Numbered from the stretch's first letter, positions 42,895 to 52,075 are shown. The stretch: 64,000 nucleotides of DNA from Actinocatenispora sp963805605 (GCA_963805605.1 CAWDUX010000003.1:992001-1056000), one strand, 5' to 3'. Made by a program: numbers and translations. Notes: generated by a model not told the origin, from the sequence alone.

Positions 42895-43893
42895 ATGGCC
42901 TACTTCCTCCGGCGGATCGCGTTCTTCCTGGCTACCCTGTGGGCTGCGATCACGCTCAACTTCCTGCTTCCCCGGATGCAGCCCGGTGATCCGGCCCAGG
43001 CGATCGTCGGCCGGCTCGCCGGGCAGAACAAGTCCATCGATCCCGATCAGCTCCGGGCCATCCGGCTCATGCTGGGTCTACCGACGGGCAACCTGGCCTC
43101 CCAGTACCGGGACTATCTGGTGAGTCTGGCGCACGGCAACCTCGGCGTGTCCTATTCCAGCTTCCCGACCCCGGTCTCCACGCTGATCCTGGAACGTCTC
43201 CCGTGGACCCTGGTACTGGTCGGTGTCACCCAGATCATCGCGTTCGGGCTCGGTGTGGTGCTCGGGTCGTTCGCCGCGTGGAAGCGCAACCGGCCGTTCG
43301 ATTCGATCGTCAGCCTCGGTTCGACCTTCATCGGCACGTTGCCGTTCTTCTGGATCGCTTTGCTGTTGCTGTACGTCTTCTCGTTCGTACTCGGCTGGCT
43401 GCCCAACTCCGGTGGGTACGGCGGGCCGCCCATCACTCCCGGGTTCACTCTCGACTTCTTCGAGTCCGCGCTCTACCACAGCACCCTGCCCGCGCTCGCC
43501 ATCCTGATCACCGCGCCGATCGGTTGGATCATGGGGATGCGCAACACGATGGTGCAGACCCTCGGTGAGGACTACATCCGGCTCGCCTGGGCCAAGGGAC
43601 TGCGACCCCGCCGGATCGCGCTGCGCTACGGCGCACGCAACGCGATCCTGCCCAGTGTCACCGGATTCGCCATCGCATTGGGCAGCATCCTGGGTGGGCA
43701 GGTACTGATCGAACAGATCTTCTCCTACCCGGGCCTGGGTAACCTGATGTTCACCGCACTGTCCAATCGGGACTATCCGCTGATCCAGGCGCTGTTTCTG
43801 TTCAGCACCGTGTGCGTACTGCTGGCGAACCTGATCGCCGACATGTTCTACGGCGTGCTCGACCCCCGTGCGCGCAGAGGAGGTGCCCGCTGA
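42895..43893 (+). CDS. ABC importer permease, DppB/OppB type
   Basis: 332-aa inner-membrane permease with six TM segments. It starts with YFLRRIAFFLATLWAAITLNF, and has the family motifs RMQPGDPAQ near residue 24 and the coupling loop EDYIRLAWAKGLRPRRIALR near 225-245 where the ATPase docks. It forms the channel with the next gene's product. ATG 42895 lies after GAGGGAGCG. Its stop overlaps the next start (TGATG). Confidence 0.92.
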   Translation: MAYFLRRIAFFLATLWAAITLNFLLPRMQPGDPAQAIVGRLAGQNKSIDPDQLRAIRLMLGLPTGNLASQYRDYLVSLAHGNLGVSYSSFPTPVSTLILERLPWTLVLVGVTQIIAFGLGVVLGSFAAWKRNRPFDSIVSLGSTFIGTLPFFWIALLLLYVFSFVLGWLPNSGGYGGPPITPGFTLDFFESALYHSTLPALAILITAPIGWIMGMRNTMVQTLGEDYIRLAWAKGLRPRRIALRYGARNAILPSVTGFAIALGSILGGQVLIEQIFSYPGLGNLMFTALSNRDYPLIQALFLFSTVCVLLANLIADMFYGVLDPRARRGGAR

Positions 43894-44822
43894 TGGACTC
43901 CCAGCTCCCCCAGCCCGGTGCGGTGGCCACGGTCGTCCAGCCACCGCTGGATACGCCGGCGGTACGGATCCGGCGCCGCCACGCGCCGCTGTGGTTGTCG
44001 ATCCTGTGGGCCAACCGCAAGGCCCGCGCCGGCCTCATCATTCTCACGGTGTTCGCGCTGGTCGCGGTGTTCGCTCCGCTGATCGCCCCGTACGATCCGC
44101 ACAGTCAGGCGTTCGGGCAGTCGTTGCCGGTCGGTACGACCCACCTGCTCGGCACAACCGCACAGGGGCAGGACATCTTCTCCCAACTGGTCGTCGGCGC
44201 GCGTACCTCGTTGCTGGTCGGGCTACTGTCCGGAGTGTTCGCGACGCTGATCGCGCTGATCGTCGGGCTGGTCGCCGGCTACCTGCGTGGCATCGTCGAC
44301 GAGGTGCTGTCGTTCGTGATCAACCTGGCTCTGGTGATCCCGGTACTGCCGCTGATGGTCACGCTCGCCGCGTACTCCCCGGTGCGTGGCGTACTGCTGA
44401 TCGTGTTCATCATCAGTGTGACCGGATGGGCCTGGGGAGCCCGGGTCAAGCGCTCACAGATCATCACCCTGCGCACCCGTGACTACGTGACGGCTGCGAA
44501 GTTCGCCGGCGACGGTACGTTGCGGATCATCTTCCGGGAGATCCTGCCGAACATGACCTCGCTGGTGGTTGCCGGGTTCATGGGTGCGGCCACGGCGGCG
44601 ATCGGGGCCGAGGCCGGGCTGGAGTTCCTCGGCCTGGGCGATCCGAACACGGTCAGCTGGGGAACGATGCTGTTCTGGTCCGAGCAGGGATCGGCGATGC
44701 TCACCGGCGCCTGGGTCTGGCTGTTCGCGCCGGGCCTGTGTCTGGCGATGCTGATCACCTCACTAACTCTGATCAACTTCGGTGTCGACGCGTTGAGCAA
44801 CCCGCATCTGAGGGAGGGCTAG
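43893..44822 (+). CDS. ABC importer permease, DppC/OppC type
   Basis: 309-aa partner permease. A cytoplasmic N-terminal tail (about 1-45) with RRRHAPLW precedes TM1; the DppC signature HLLGTTAQGQDIFSQLVVGAR is near residues 87-107 and the coupling loop TRDYVTAAKFAGDGTLRII near 200-218. About six TM segments. The first ATG after AGAGGAGG overlaps the upstream permease's stop, so the two are coupled. Confidence 0.92.
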   Translation: MDSQLPQPGAVATVVQPPLDTPAVRIRRRHAPLWLSILWANRKARAGLIILTVFALVAVFAPLIAPYDPHSQAFGQSLPVGTTHLLGTTAQGQDIFSQLVVGARTSLLVGLLSGVFATLIALIVGLVAGYLRGIVDEVLSFVINLALVIPVLPLMVTLAAYSPVRGVLLIVFIISVTGWAWGARVKRSQIITLRTRDYVTAAKFAGDGTLRIIFREILPNMTSLVVAGFMGAATAAIGAEAGLEFLGLGDPNTVSWGTMLFWSEQGSAMLTGAWVWLFAPGLCLAMLITSLTLINFGVDALSNPHLREG

Positions 44823-44824
44823 AC

Positions 44825-46714
44825 ATGGCGCTGCTCGAGGTCCGCGACCTGAGTGTCGACTACGCACCGAAGGATGCTCCGACGGTACACGCGGTACGCG
44901 GGGTCAGTTTCGACATCGAGGCCGGCCAGTTCGTCGGGCTGCTGGGCGAATCCGGTAGCGGGAAGTCCACGCTCGGTACCGCGATCCTCCGGCTGACCGA
45001 ACGCCCCGGCCGGATCAGCTCTGGCAGCGTCCACTTCGATGACAGGGACATCACCCACGCCTCGCCGGCACAGCTGCGCCCGGTGCGGTGGCGCGACATC
45101 TCCACCGTCTTCCAGAGCAGCATGAACTCGCTCAACCCGGTAGCCACCATCGAGAACCAGTTCCGCGATGTGATCGTCGAGCACACCGACCTGCGGCCGG
45201 CAGCGGTCAACCGTCGCATCGACGAACTGCTGGACATGGTCGTCATCGATCCGTCGTTCCGGCGCTTCTACCCGCACGAGTTGTCCGGTGGGATGAAGCA
45301 GCGGGTCGCCCTGGCGATGGCGCTGGCGTTGGACCCGCGGCTGGTCGTCCTGGACGAGCCGACCACCGGTCTGGACGTGGTCGTACAACGCTCCATCCTG
45401 GACAATCTGCGTCGGCTGCAGCGCGACCGTGGTTTCGCGGTCCTGTTCATCAGTCACGACATCGGGACAGTTCTGGAGTCCGCAGACCGCGTGATGATCA
45501 TGTACGCCGGGCAGCTGGTCGAACAGCAGCCGGCGCACTGGATGTTGCGTGACCCGATGCATCCCTACGCCAAGGGAATGCTCGGGTCCTACGCTGATCC
45601 GCGGGCCGAGACGGTCCGCATCACCTACATTCCGGGGCGTCCACCGAGCCTGGTGACACCTCCGGATGGATGCCCGTTCGCACCCCGCTGTCCGGAGGCG
45701 ATCGAGCGTTGCACCAGCACTGCACCCGCGTTGCTGCCGCTGGCGCACGGCACGGTCGCCTGCCACGTGGCCCGTATCCACCGTGATCCGCAGCCCGGGG
45801 ACGAGAAACGTGGTGCCGTGAGCCGGGAGTTCGCCGGCCCGGCCTTCGTCAAGTCCGCGCCCACCGGCGATGCCGACGCCGACAGTGAGATCCTGCTGCG
45901 CGTGCAGGGAGTCAGCAAGTCCTACACCCGACGCCGGGGCTTCACCCGCAGTCACGTGCAGGCGGTCAACGACACTTCGTTCACGTTGCGGCGGGGCCGG
46001 GTCACAGCGCTGGTCGGGCAGAGCGGCAGCGGCAAGACCACGTTGGCGCGGTTGATCACCGGGGTGGAGCGGCCGGACACCGGGCAGATCACGCTCGGCG
46101 AGCTGCGGGTGGACCAGCTCGGCAGACGCGCCGTGTCCCGGTACCGCAAGCATGTGCAGATGGTGTTCCAGGATCCGTTCGCCGCGCTGAACCCGAACCG
46201 CACGATCGGCTACGCGCTCAGCCGACCGCTGCGCAACCATCTGAAGGTGCCGGCCGGGCAGGTACGTCAGCAGGCCGCCGAACTGCTGGAGACGGTCGGC
46301 CTCTCGCCGGCCATCGACTATCTGGACAAGTTCCCGCACCAGTTGTCTGGTGGGCAGCGGCAGCGCATCGTGGTGGCCCGGGCGCTCGCCCCCCAGCCAC
46401 GGGTGATCGTGGCCGACGAGCCGATCTCGATGCTGGACGTGTCCATCCGGGCGGAGGTGTTGGAACTGCTCGACACCCTCGTACGGACCCGCGATCTGGC
46501 CATCCTGTACATCACCCACGACCTGCTGTCGGCCCGGCTACTGGCCGACGACATCCTGGTGCTGCACAAGGGGCAGGTGGTCGAGACCGGTACGGCGACC
46601 ACGGTCATCCGGCAGGCACGGCACGCCTACACGCAGAAGCTGCTCGCCGCGATACCCAACCCTTATGCTCTGGCCGAGGGCAACCTGGACGCCTCACCGG
46701 TCCGCACCGACTGA
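44825..46714 (+). CDS. Fused dual ATP-binding protein of ABC importer (DppD-DppF type)
   Basis: 629-aa protein holding both ATPase halves that are separate in E. coli Dpp/Opp. Half 1 (about residues 1-330): Walker A GESGSGKST, signature LSGGMKQR, Walker B LVVLDEPTTGLD, and the oligopeptide-type C-terminal motif with PFAPRCPEAIERC (candidate Fe-S Cys). Half 2 (about 350-620): Walker A GQSGSGKTT, signature LSGGQRQR, Walker B IVADEPISMLD. Half 2 lacks the Cys motif. Both catalytic sets are intact. It starts 2 bp after the permease stop. Confidence 0.92.
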   Translation: MALLEVRDLSVDYAPKDAPTVHAVRGVSFDIEAGQFVGLLGESGSGKSTLGTAILRLTERPGRISSGSVHFDDRDITHASPAQLRPVRWRDISTVFQSSMNSLNPVATIENQFRDVIVEHTDLRPAAVNRRIDELLDMVVIDPSFRRFYPHELSGGMKQRVALAMALALDPRLVVLDEPTTGLDVVVQRSILDNLRRLQRDRGFAVLFISHDIGTVLESADRVMIMYAGQLVEQQPAHWMLRDPMHPYAKGMLGSYADPRAETVRITYIPGRPPSLVTPPDGCPFAPRCPEAIERCTSTAPALLPLAHGTVACHVARIHRDPQPGDEKRGAVSREFAGPAFVKSAPTGDADADSEILLRVQGVSKSYTRRRGFTRSHVQAVNDTSFTLRRGRVTALVGQSGSGKTTLARLITGVERPDTGQITLGELRVDQLGRRAVSRYRKHVQMVFQDPFAALNPNRTIGYALSRPLRNHLKVPAGQVRQQAAELLETVGLSPAIDYLDKFPHQLSGGQRQRIVVARALAPQPRVIVADEPISMLDVSIRAEVLELLDTLVRTRDLAILYITHDLLSARLLADDILVLHKGQVVETGTATTVIRQARHAYTQKLLAAIPNPYALAEGNLDASPVRTD

Positions 46715-46716
46715 CA

Positions 46717-46745
46717 GTCACCGGCGAGGCACAACGCCCGGTGAC
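46717..46745 (+). terminator. Inverted repeat after ABC operon
   Basis: GTCACCGG and CCGGTGAC (8 bp, perfect) separated by 13 nt, directly after the ATPase stop codon. No T-tract; a likely terminator in a high-GC genome. Confidence 0.45.
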
Positions 46746-46901
46746 CCACCCCGGCGACCGCAGCTCACATCACGGTTCGGTCAACGTGGCAGATCCGGAC
46801 GATCTGGGCGCGAACAGCACTAGCGCGTTGAGCTCATACAGCGGCAGAATGCACTAAATTGCGCAACTCGTGCCCCCGAATCATGACCTAAAGGTGGTTG
46901 C

Positions 46902-47414
46902 ATGTCCCTCCGCCGTATCTCCGCGCTGCTCGCGGCGTCCCTCGCCTCGGCCCTGCTGATCCTCGGCTTCGCCGCACCGGCCCAGGCATCGGTCAGCACC
47001 GCGCAGAAGCTGCAGGTGATGTCCAACTGGACGCAGACCAGCGCCAGTTCCTACAACTCCTGGCTCAGCGCCCGCAACAACCAGGGTGCCTGGGCCGATT
47101 ACGGCTTCGACTGGTCCACCGACTACTGCTCGGACAGCCCCGACAACCCGTTCGGTTTCCCCTTCAACACCGCCTGCGCGCACCACGACTGGGGATACCG
47201 CAACTACAAGGCGATGGGCCAGTTCTCCGCGAACAAGGACCGCATCGACAGCATGTTCTACGCCGACCTGAAGCGGGTCTGCGCGAACTACTCCGGCGCG
47301 CAGAAGACCTCCTGCGACGGCTTGGCCTGGACCTACTACCAAGCCGTGCATATCTTCGGCGTGACCCGGGTCAGCCAAACCGAGCTGCAGCACGCGGTGC
47401 GGGCCGGACGGTAG
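46902..47414 (+). CDS. Secreted prokaryotic phospholipase A2
   Basis: 170-aa exported enzyme, cutting the sn-2 ester of phospholipids. Signal peptide residues 1-29 (cleavage after AQA). The catalytic helix ACAHHDWGYRNY is at 91-102, with H95-D96 as the likely active pair; a Ca-binding acidic loop precedes it (DWSTDYCSDSPDN, about 70-82). Four cysteines (76, 92, 127, 138) give two disulfides, as in the Streptomyces violaceoruber enzyme. ATG 46902 has AAAGGTGG about 7 nt upstream. It is monocistronic, with a strong inverted repeat after it. Confidence 0.92.
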   Translation: MSLRRISALLAASLASALLILGFAAPAQASVSTAQKLQVMSNWTQTSASSYNSWLSARNNQGAWADYGFDWSTDYCSDSPDNPFGFPFNTACAHHDWGYRNYKAMGQFSANKDRIDSMFYADLKRVCANYSGAQKTSCDGLAWTYYQAVHIFGVTRVSQTELQHAVRAGR

Positions 47415-47440
47415 TAGAACTGATCTGTCAGCAAATCCAG

Positions 47441-47477
47441 GACGGTGGCCCGTCGGATCGACATGCGGGCCACCGTC
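47441..47477. terminator. Bidirectional terminator between PLA2 and tetR genes
   Basis: GACGGTGGCCCG and CGGGCCACCGTC (12 bp, perfect) with a 13-nt loop. It lies between two convergent genes and serves both. Confidence 0.75.
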
Positions 47478-47496
47478 GCGCCCGGACGTTTCCCGG

Positions 47497-48078
47497 TCAA
47501 CGCACGTATGTCGCCAGCACCGCCAGGACCTGTCGCTCGGCGTTGTCCAGCGGCCCGGTCGACTGGTACGCCCGGCACAGCACCATGGCGCCTTCCAGGC
47601 TGGTGAGCACGAACGTCGCCAGGTTCCGAGCATCCGCCGCAGGAATGCCGTAGCCGGTGAGGCCGCTGGCCAACGCCGTGCTCCAGGCCTCGTACGCAGC
47701 CCTGCATGCCGAGGTCAGTGGCGCGGAGGCGGGCGCCGAGTCCAGTGCGACGGTGGCGACCGGGCAACCCTCCCGGAACCCGGTGTCCTCCAGCCTCGTG
47801 GCGAAATGCCGGCCCAGCCACCGGATGCACTCCGCAGCGCTGTCGGTGTGCTCGAACGCGGTGCCGATCAGCTGCTCGAATTCCCTGGTCGATGCCGTGA
47901 TCGCGGCCACCGCGATCTCCTCCTTTCCACCGGGGAACAGGAAGTAGACCGAACCGCGGGGTGCGCCGCTGGTCACGATGATCTGCGCCAGCCCGGTGCC
48001 CTGGTAGCCCTGACGGTGCAGCAGGGTGCGCGCGGCGTCGACGATCTGGCGCCGGGACTCGGAACGCGGTCGTGGCAT
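47497..48078 (-). CDS. TetR-family regulator (LmrA/YxaF-like)
   Basis: 193-aa repressor. The HTH (about residues 8-52: IVDAARTLLHRQGYQGTGLA then APRGSVYFLFPGGKEEI) has the APRGS-Y-FPGGK form of the LmrA/YxaF branch. It lies 15 bp downstream of the epimerase gene on the same strand and is likely co-transcribed with it, giving self-limiting control through a site upstream of the epimerase. Confidence 0.87.
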   Translation of the reverse strand: MPRPRSESRRQIVDAARTLLHRQGYQGTGLAQIIVTSGAPRGSVYFLFPGGKEEIAVAAITASTREFEQLIGTAFEHTDSAAECIRWLGRHFATRLEDTGFREGCPVATVALDSAPASAPLTSACRAAYEAWSTALASGLTGYGIPAADARNLATFVLTSLEGAMVLCRAYQSTGPLDNAERQVLAVLATYVR

Positions 48079-48093
48079 GGGTGTCCCCGGTGG

Positions 48094-49062
48094 TCAGTCG
48101 CGTAGCTCGGCGATGCCTTCCGCCCGGGTGCGCAGCGGTCGGTAGCCCAGCTCGGTGCGGGCCCTGGTGGTGTCGATCGTGCATTCCTGACTGGACAGCC
48201 ACAGCGTCTGGCGGTCCAGTGGCGGCGCACCATCGAGGTGCAGAGCCCGCCAGATCGTCTCACCCATGCTGGTGGCCAGCTTCGCCACACCGGTGGGTAG
48301 CGAACGGGTGGGTGCTGGGACCGACCGGGTGGCCAGTAGCTCGGTGATGAAAGCACGGAAGACGACCGGTTCACCGTCGGTGACGAAGTAGGCATTACCG
48401 GGTCGACCCCGTCGGGCAGCCAGCAACAGTCCCTCGACGGCGTTGTCCACGTGGGTGGTGTCGGTCAGGTGGGTGCCACCACCGATCCAGGCGAATCTGC
48501 CGGCCCGGACGGCGGTGACGATCTCCGGAAGAACGGTGGTGTCACCGGCGCCCCAGACGAATCGTGGTCGCACCACGACGGTCTCCAAGCCCGTGCCGTT
48601 GGCGGCGAGCACGAGTCGTTCGGCCGCGGCCTTGGATGCCGCGTACGGCGCGGGCGAGTCAGGCCGCAGCGGCGCGGTCTCGTCGATGCCCACCAACGGC
48701 TGTCCGGCCATCAGCGCCGCCTCGGTGCCGACATGCACCAGTCGCCGCACTCCGGCCTCGCGTACCGCCCGTAGCACGTTCGCCGTCCCCTCGACGTTGT
48801 CCGCCCAGAACCTCGAGCGCGGACCACCCCTGGTGGTCCGCGCGGCGGCATGGAACGCCAGCGTGGTCCCGACGGCCGCGGTACGCAGCTCAGCCACGTC
48901 ACCGATGTCGCCGCGTACGGGAAGCGCACCGATTTCACCGACCCGCCGCGCCGCGGAATCGCTGCGGGCCAGCGCGCGCACCGTGTGCCTCTCCTCCACC
49001 AGCCGGGCGATCAGTCGACCGCCGACGAAACCGGAGCCACCGGTCACGAAGACGTCGGTCAT
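48094..49062 (-). CDS. NAD-dependent epimerase/dehydratase (3-beta-HSD-like extended SDR)
   Basis: 322-aa extended SDR. Rossmann loop GGSGFVGG at residues 8-15, active-site Tyr/Lys in YAASK near 138-142, then VVRPRFVWGAGD typical of steroid dehydrogenase/NAD(P)-epimerases. It probably reduces or oxidises a hydrophobic alcohol or ketone. ATG 49062 has GGAGG 7-11 nt upstream. It is the first gene of an operon with the TetR regulator. Confidence 0.87.
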   Translation of the reverse strand: MTDVFVTGGSGFVGGRLIARLVEERHTVRALARSDSAARRVGEIGALPVRGDIGDVAELRTAAVGTTLAFHAAARTTRGGPRSRFWADNVEGTANVLRAVREAGVRRLVHVGTEAALMAGQPLVGIDETAPLRPDSPAPYAASKAAAERLVLAANGTGLETVVVRPRFVWGAGDTTVLPEIVTAVRAGRFAWIGGGTHLTDTTHVDNAVEGLLLAARRGRPGNAYFVTDGEPVVFRAFITELLATRSVPAPTRSLPTGVAKLATSMGETIWRALHLDGAPPLDRQTLWLSSQECTIDTTRARTELGYRPLRTRAEGIAELRD

Positions 49063-49078
49063 GGCGAACCTCCATAAG

Positions 49079-49094
49079 TATGCTGACCGACATA
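49079..49094. promoter_or_regulatory. Candidate operator upstream of epimerase-tetR operon
   Basis: TATG-N8-CATA in an AT-rich segment 17-32 bp upstream of the epimerase start, overlapping the expected promoter or leader. It fits a TetR-type partial palindrome. Weak evidence, since the inner bases are only partly symmetric. Confidence 0.35.
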
Positions 49095-49135
49095 ATAACA
49101 GTCCGCAGGACCCGACCCGGGCAAGTGGGCACAGG

Positions 49136-49777
49136 TCAGCCGAGGTAGGCCAGCACCGCCAGTACGCGCCGGTTGTCGTCGCCGGACGGCGGCAGGTCCA
49201 ACTTGCCGAAGATGCTGTTGATGTTCTTGCTGACCGCCTTCTCCGTGATGAACAGGCGACCGGCGATCGCGTTGTTCGACCGCCCTTCCGCCATCAACCC
49301 GAGCACCTCCCGCTCCCGGGGCGTAAGCCGGGACAACGGTCGGTCCCTCGCATGCCGGGTCATCAACTGGGCCACCACCTCCGGGTCGAGCGCGGTTCCT
49401 CCCGCGGCCACCCGGCGTACCGCATCCAGAAACTCACTGACATGCGCGACCCGGTTCTTCAGCAGATACCCCACCCCACCGCTGCGGTCGGCCAACAGTT
49501 CACGCGCGTACATCTGCTCGACGTGCTGGGACAGGATGAGCACCGGCAGACCCGGCAACCGTGTCCGCGCGGCGAGTGCGGCCTGCAACCCTTCGTCACT
49601 GAAGGTCGGCGGCAGTCGGACATCGACGACGGCGACGTCGGGACGGTGCCGTTCCAACGACGGCAACACCGACGGCCCGTTGTCCACGGCGTCGACCACC
49701 TCGAAGCCGTAGGCATCCAGCAGTCGGGTCAGGCCGTCCCGGAGCAGGGCATGGTCCTCGGCGATGACCACCCGCAC
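49136..49777 (-). CDS. NarL/LuxR-type response regulator
   Basis: 213-aa response regulator. Receiver domain residues 1-120 with acidic pocket E7-D8 and phospho-acceptor D52 (VVDVRLPP), conserved Lys in LLKNR near 107, and a LuxR-type HTH (about 148-205: LTPREREVLGLMAEGRSNNAI). The GTG start with GGAGG 4-8 nt upstream lies inside the end of the kinase gene; the two overlap by 49 bp. It is the target of the kinase encoded upstream. Confidence 0.92.
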   Translation of the reverse strand: MRVVIAEDHALLRDGLTRLLDAYGFEVVDAVDNGPSVLPSLERHRPDVAVVDVRLPPTFSDEGLQAALAARTRLPGLPVLILSQHVEQMYARELLADRSGGVGYLLKNRVAHVSEFLDAVRRVAAGGTALDPEVVAQLMTRHARDRPLSRLTPREREVLGLMAEGRSNNAIAGRLFITEKAVSKNINSIFGKLDLPPSGDDNRRVLAVLAYLG

Positions 49778-51105
49778 GGTACCTCCATAGTCAACACCGT
49801 GGGTCCACCCCGCGGACTGGTCACCACCAGAGTGCCGTCATGTGCGGCCAACCGGCGTTGCACGCCTCGCAGACCGGTGCCGGCAGCCGGATCGGCGCCA
49901 CCGGCCCCATCGTCGGTGACGGTCAGCCGCAGTGTGCCCTCAGCATGCCGTACCCGTACCGCCGCTCTGCTGGCACCGCTGTGCCGGGCGACGTTTGCCA
50001 GTGCCTCGGCGACCGCGAAGTACGCGGCCGTCTCCACCGGAGCCGGTGGACCACCCGGCGGTTCGATGTCCACCTCCACCGGAAACGGCAGGTCCAGGGC
50101 CAGTGCCCGCAGGGCGCCAGCCAACCCACGCTCGGCGAGGACCGGAGGGTGGATCCCGTGCACCAGGTCCCGCAGATCCGCCAGTGCCTGGTCGCTGCTG
50201 TGTCGGGCCTCGGTCAGCAGACCTTGCGCGGTCACCGGATCCCGCAGCATCATCTCCTCGGCCATTCCCAGGCTCATACCCAGGGCGACCAGCCGGACCT
50301 GGGCACCGTCGTGCAGGTCCCGTTCGATCCGACGCAGCTCGGCCGCCTGCGCGTCGGTCGCCTCCGCCCTGGTGCGCGACAACTGCTCGACCCGTCGGGC
50401 CAGGGCGGCCTGCCGGGTCGGCGCGAGCAGGACGCGCTGCCAACGTGCCCGCCAGTGCAGCAGGGCCGGCCCGAACGCCAGCCCGAGCAAGACCAGTGCC
50501 GCGCCGAGCAGTACGGCGAGCGGAACCATCAACCCGACGGGCCCCGGCAGCACCCAGCCGAGCAGGTAGTCCTCGTCGCCCACCACCGGGGTCAGCACCG
50601 GCACCAGCAGCACACCCTCCAGACCGTGGAGCACCGCTGCTGCGGGCAACAACCCCAGCAGCAGGCCGACCGGCCCGGTGAGCAGCCAGAGCAGATCCCG
50701 CCACGTCGCCTGGTCGCCCAACAACCAGCGGCAACGCTGCCAGGCCGCACCCATCCCGTAGGACGTGGCTTCCGGTGCCGGCCGATAGGGCTCCCGGATC
50801 TGCACGCCGAACCAGGCACCGGCCAGTCGACGTTGGTCTGCGGCCAGCCCCCGTACCGCCAGCACCACCGGCGGCACCAGGAACACCCCCACCCCCAGCA
50901 CCAGCGTGCCGAGCGCGACCACGGTCAGGACCAGCAGGACTAGGCCCGCGGCGAACGGGACCGTCGCCGCGACCAGGCCTCGACCGGCGGCCAGCAGACC
51001 CCGGCGCAGCCAACGGAGGCGATCCGGCCGGGTGCCGTTAACCAGCACCCGCAGCGCCGGTGAGATCGAAGCATCGAGGTCGGGCACCACGTCATTGTGC
51101 GTCAT
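49729..51105 (-). CDS. Sensor histidine kinase, NarX/DesK type
   Basis: 458-aa membrane kinase. Hydrophobic segments near residues 45-85 and about 145-215 form a membrane domain with a sensor region but no large extracellular loop, as in DesK-like membrane-stress sensors. HisKA_3 region RIERDLHDGAQVRLVALG with H265, then HATPase_c with N-box ALANVARHSGAS and G-box DDGAGG and TGLRGVQRR. Overlaps the response regulator by 49 bp, so the pair is translationally coupled. It is divergent from a DUF2306 membrane gene, with a palindrome between. Confidence 0.9.
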   Translation of the reverse strand: MTHNDVVPDLDASISPALRVLVNGTRPDRLRWLRRGLLAAGRGLVAATVPFAAGLVLLVLTVVALGTLVLGVGVFLVPPVVLAVRGLAADQRRLAGAWFGVQIREPYRPAPEATSYGMGAAWQRCRWLLGDQATWRDLLWLLTGPVGLLLGLLPAAAVLHGLEGVLLVPVLTPVVGDEDYLLGWVLPGPVGLMVPLAVLLGAALVLLGLAFGPALLHWRARWQRVLLAPTRQAALARRVEQLSRTRAEATDAQAAELRRIERDLHDGAQVRLVALGMSLGMAEEMMLRDPVTAQGLLTEARHSSDQALADLRDLVHGIHPPVLAERGLAGALRALALDLPFPVEVDIEPPGGPPAPVETAAYFAVAEALANVARHSGASRAAVRVRHAEGTLRLTVTDDGAGGADPAAGTGLRGVQRRLAAHDGTLVVTSPRGGPTVLTMEVPCGWSSPRTMPCSGTA

Positions 51106-51121
51106 CCGGACCAGCGGACCA

Positions 51122-51137
51122 GTGGTGCTAGCACCAC
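51122..51137. promoter_or_regulatory. Perfect 16-bp palindrome between divergent genes
   Basis: GTGGTGCTAGCACCAC reads the same on both strands. It lies 17 bp upstream of the kinase start and about 80 bp before the DUF2306 gene. It is a strong candidate for the binding site of the adjacent response regulator. Confidence 0.6.
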
Positions 51138-51215
51138 CACCGTTCGGGACGCAACACCCGTGCCTGCGGGCGGCAGGCAGGCCACGATCGGTTCATCCAC
51201 AAGGGAGGAAACCTG

Positions 51216-51983
51216 ATGAGCACACTGACGCACCGGTCGCCGCAGCACACCGCGCCGCCCCGGCGCAGGGCCCGTCGAGCATGGCCGATCGCCCTGCTGG
51301 CAGGGGCCACCGTGGGGATGATCTGGTTCCTACTGTCGGCCTACGTGCCGCCGGTGATGCACACCAGTCGCATCCCGCCACGCAGCGAACTGCACTACGT
51401 GCTGCTGGTGGCGCACATCTTCACCGCGGCGGTCGCCGCGCTCGCCGGCACCGTACAGTTCTGGCCCTGGTTGCGGCGCAGATACCCGGTGGCGCACCGG
51501 TGGACCGGGCGCGCCTACTTCTTCCTCGGAGTCTTCCCGTCGGCGGTACTCGCCGTACCGGTGACCGTACTGGCGCCCTTCGGCGCGGCGAACCAGGCCG
51601 CGCTGGCCACACTGGACCTGCTGTGGATCCTCACCGCGACCGCCGGTTACCGGGCGGTCCGGCAGCGTCGCTACGCTGACCACCGGCGCTGGATGATCCG
51701 CAACTTCGCGCTGATCTGGGGCTCTCTCGCCTCACGGTTCTTCACCCCGGTGATGCTGCTGGCCATCGCCCCGCAGGAGTCCTCGATGGTCTACCGGGGA
51801 GACCAGACGGCCATCATCCATGACATGGCCAGCGGCAGTGCCTGGCTCGGTCTGGTCGCTTCGTTGCTGATCGCCGAGTACTACCTGCAACGCCGCTACG
51901 GGGTCCCGACCCCGCGACGCGTCCCGGCGAGAACTGTCGAGGTGGCCGATCGCGGGGCCCCAACCGGTGCGCTCGACCGGTGA
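51216..51983 (+). CDS. DUF2306 multi-pass membrane protein
   Basis: 255-aa membrane protein. Seven or so hydrophobic segments; the DUF2306 pattern is clear: LLVAHIFTAAVAALAGTVQF, HRWTGRAYFFLG and RRYADHRRWMIRNFALIWG, with conserved histidines at helix ends that may bind haem or metal (inference). ATG 51216 follows GGGAGGAAACCTG. It is divergent from the two-component genes and is their likely target. Function of the family is unknown. Confidence 0.85.
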   Translation: MSTLTHRSPQHTAPPRRRARRAWPIALLAGATVGMIWFLLSAYVPPVMHTSRIPPRSELHYVLLVAHIFTAAVAALAGTVQFWPWLRRRYPVAHRWTGRAYFFLGVFPSAVLAVPVTVLAPFGAANQAALATLDLLWILTATAGYRAVRQRRYADHRRWMIRNFALIWGSLASRFFTPVMLLAIAPQESSMVYRGDQTAIIHDMASGSAWLGLVASLLIAEYYLQRRYGVPTPRRVPARTVEVADRGAPTGALDR

Positions 51984-52075
51984 GCCGTGAGGTCCGAATT
52001 GCTCTCCCGGGCCACCTCCGCCATCACCACGATGGAGAGGACGTCCACGGACCGGCCGAACATAGGAGGGCGATC

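Noticed and set aside
44819..46519. A 566-codon open frame opposite the dual ATPase gene
   Set aside because: Mirror frame; all Walker and signature motifs are on the + strand.
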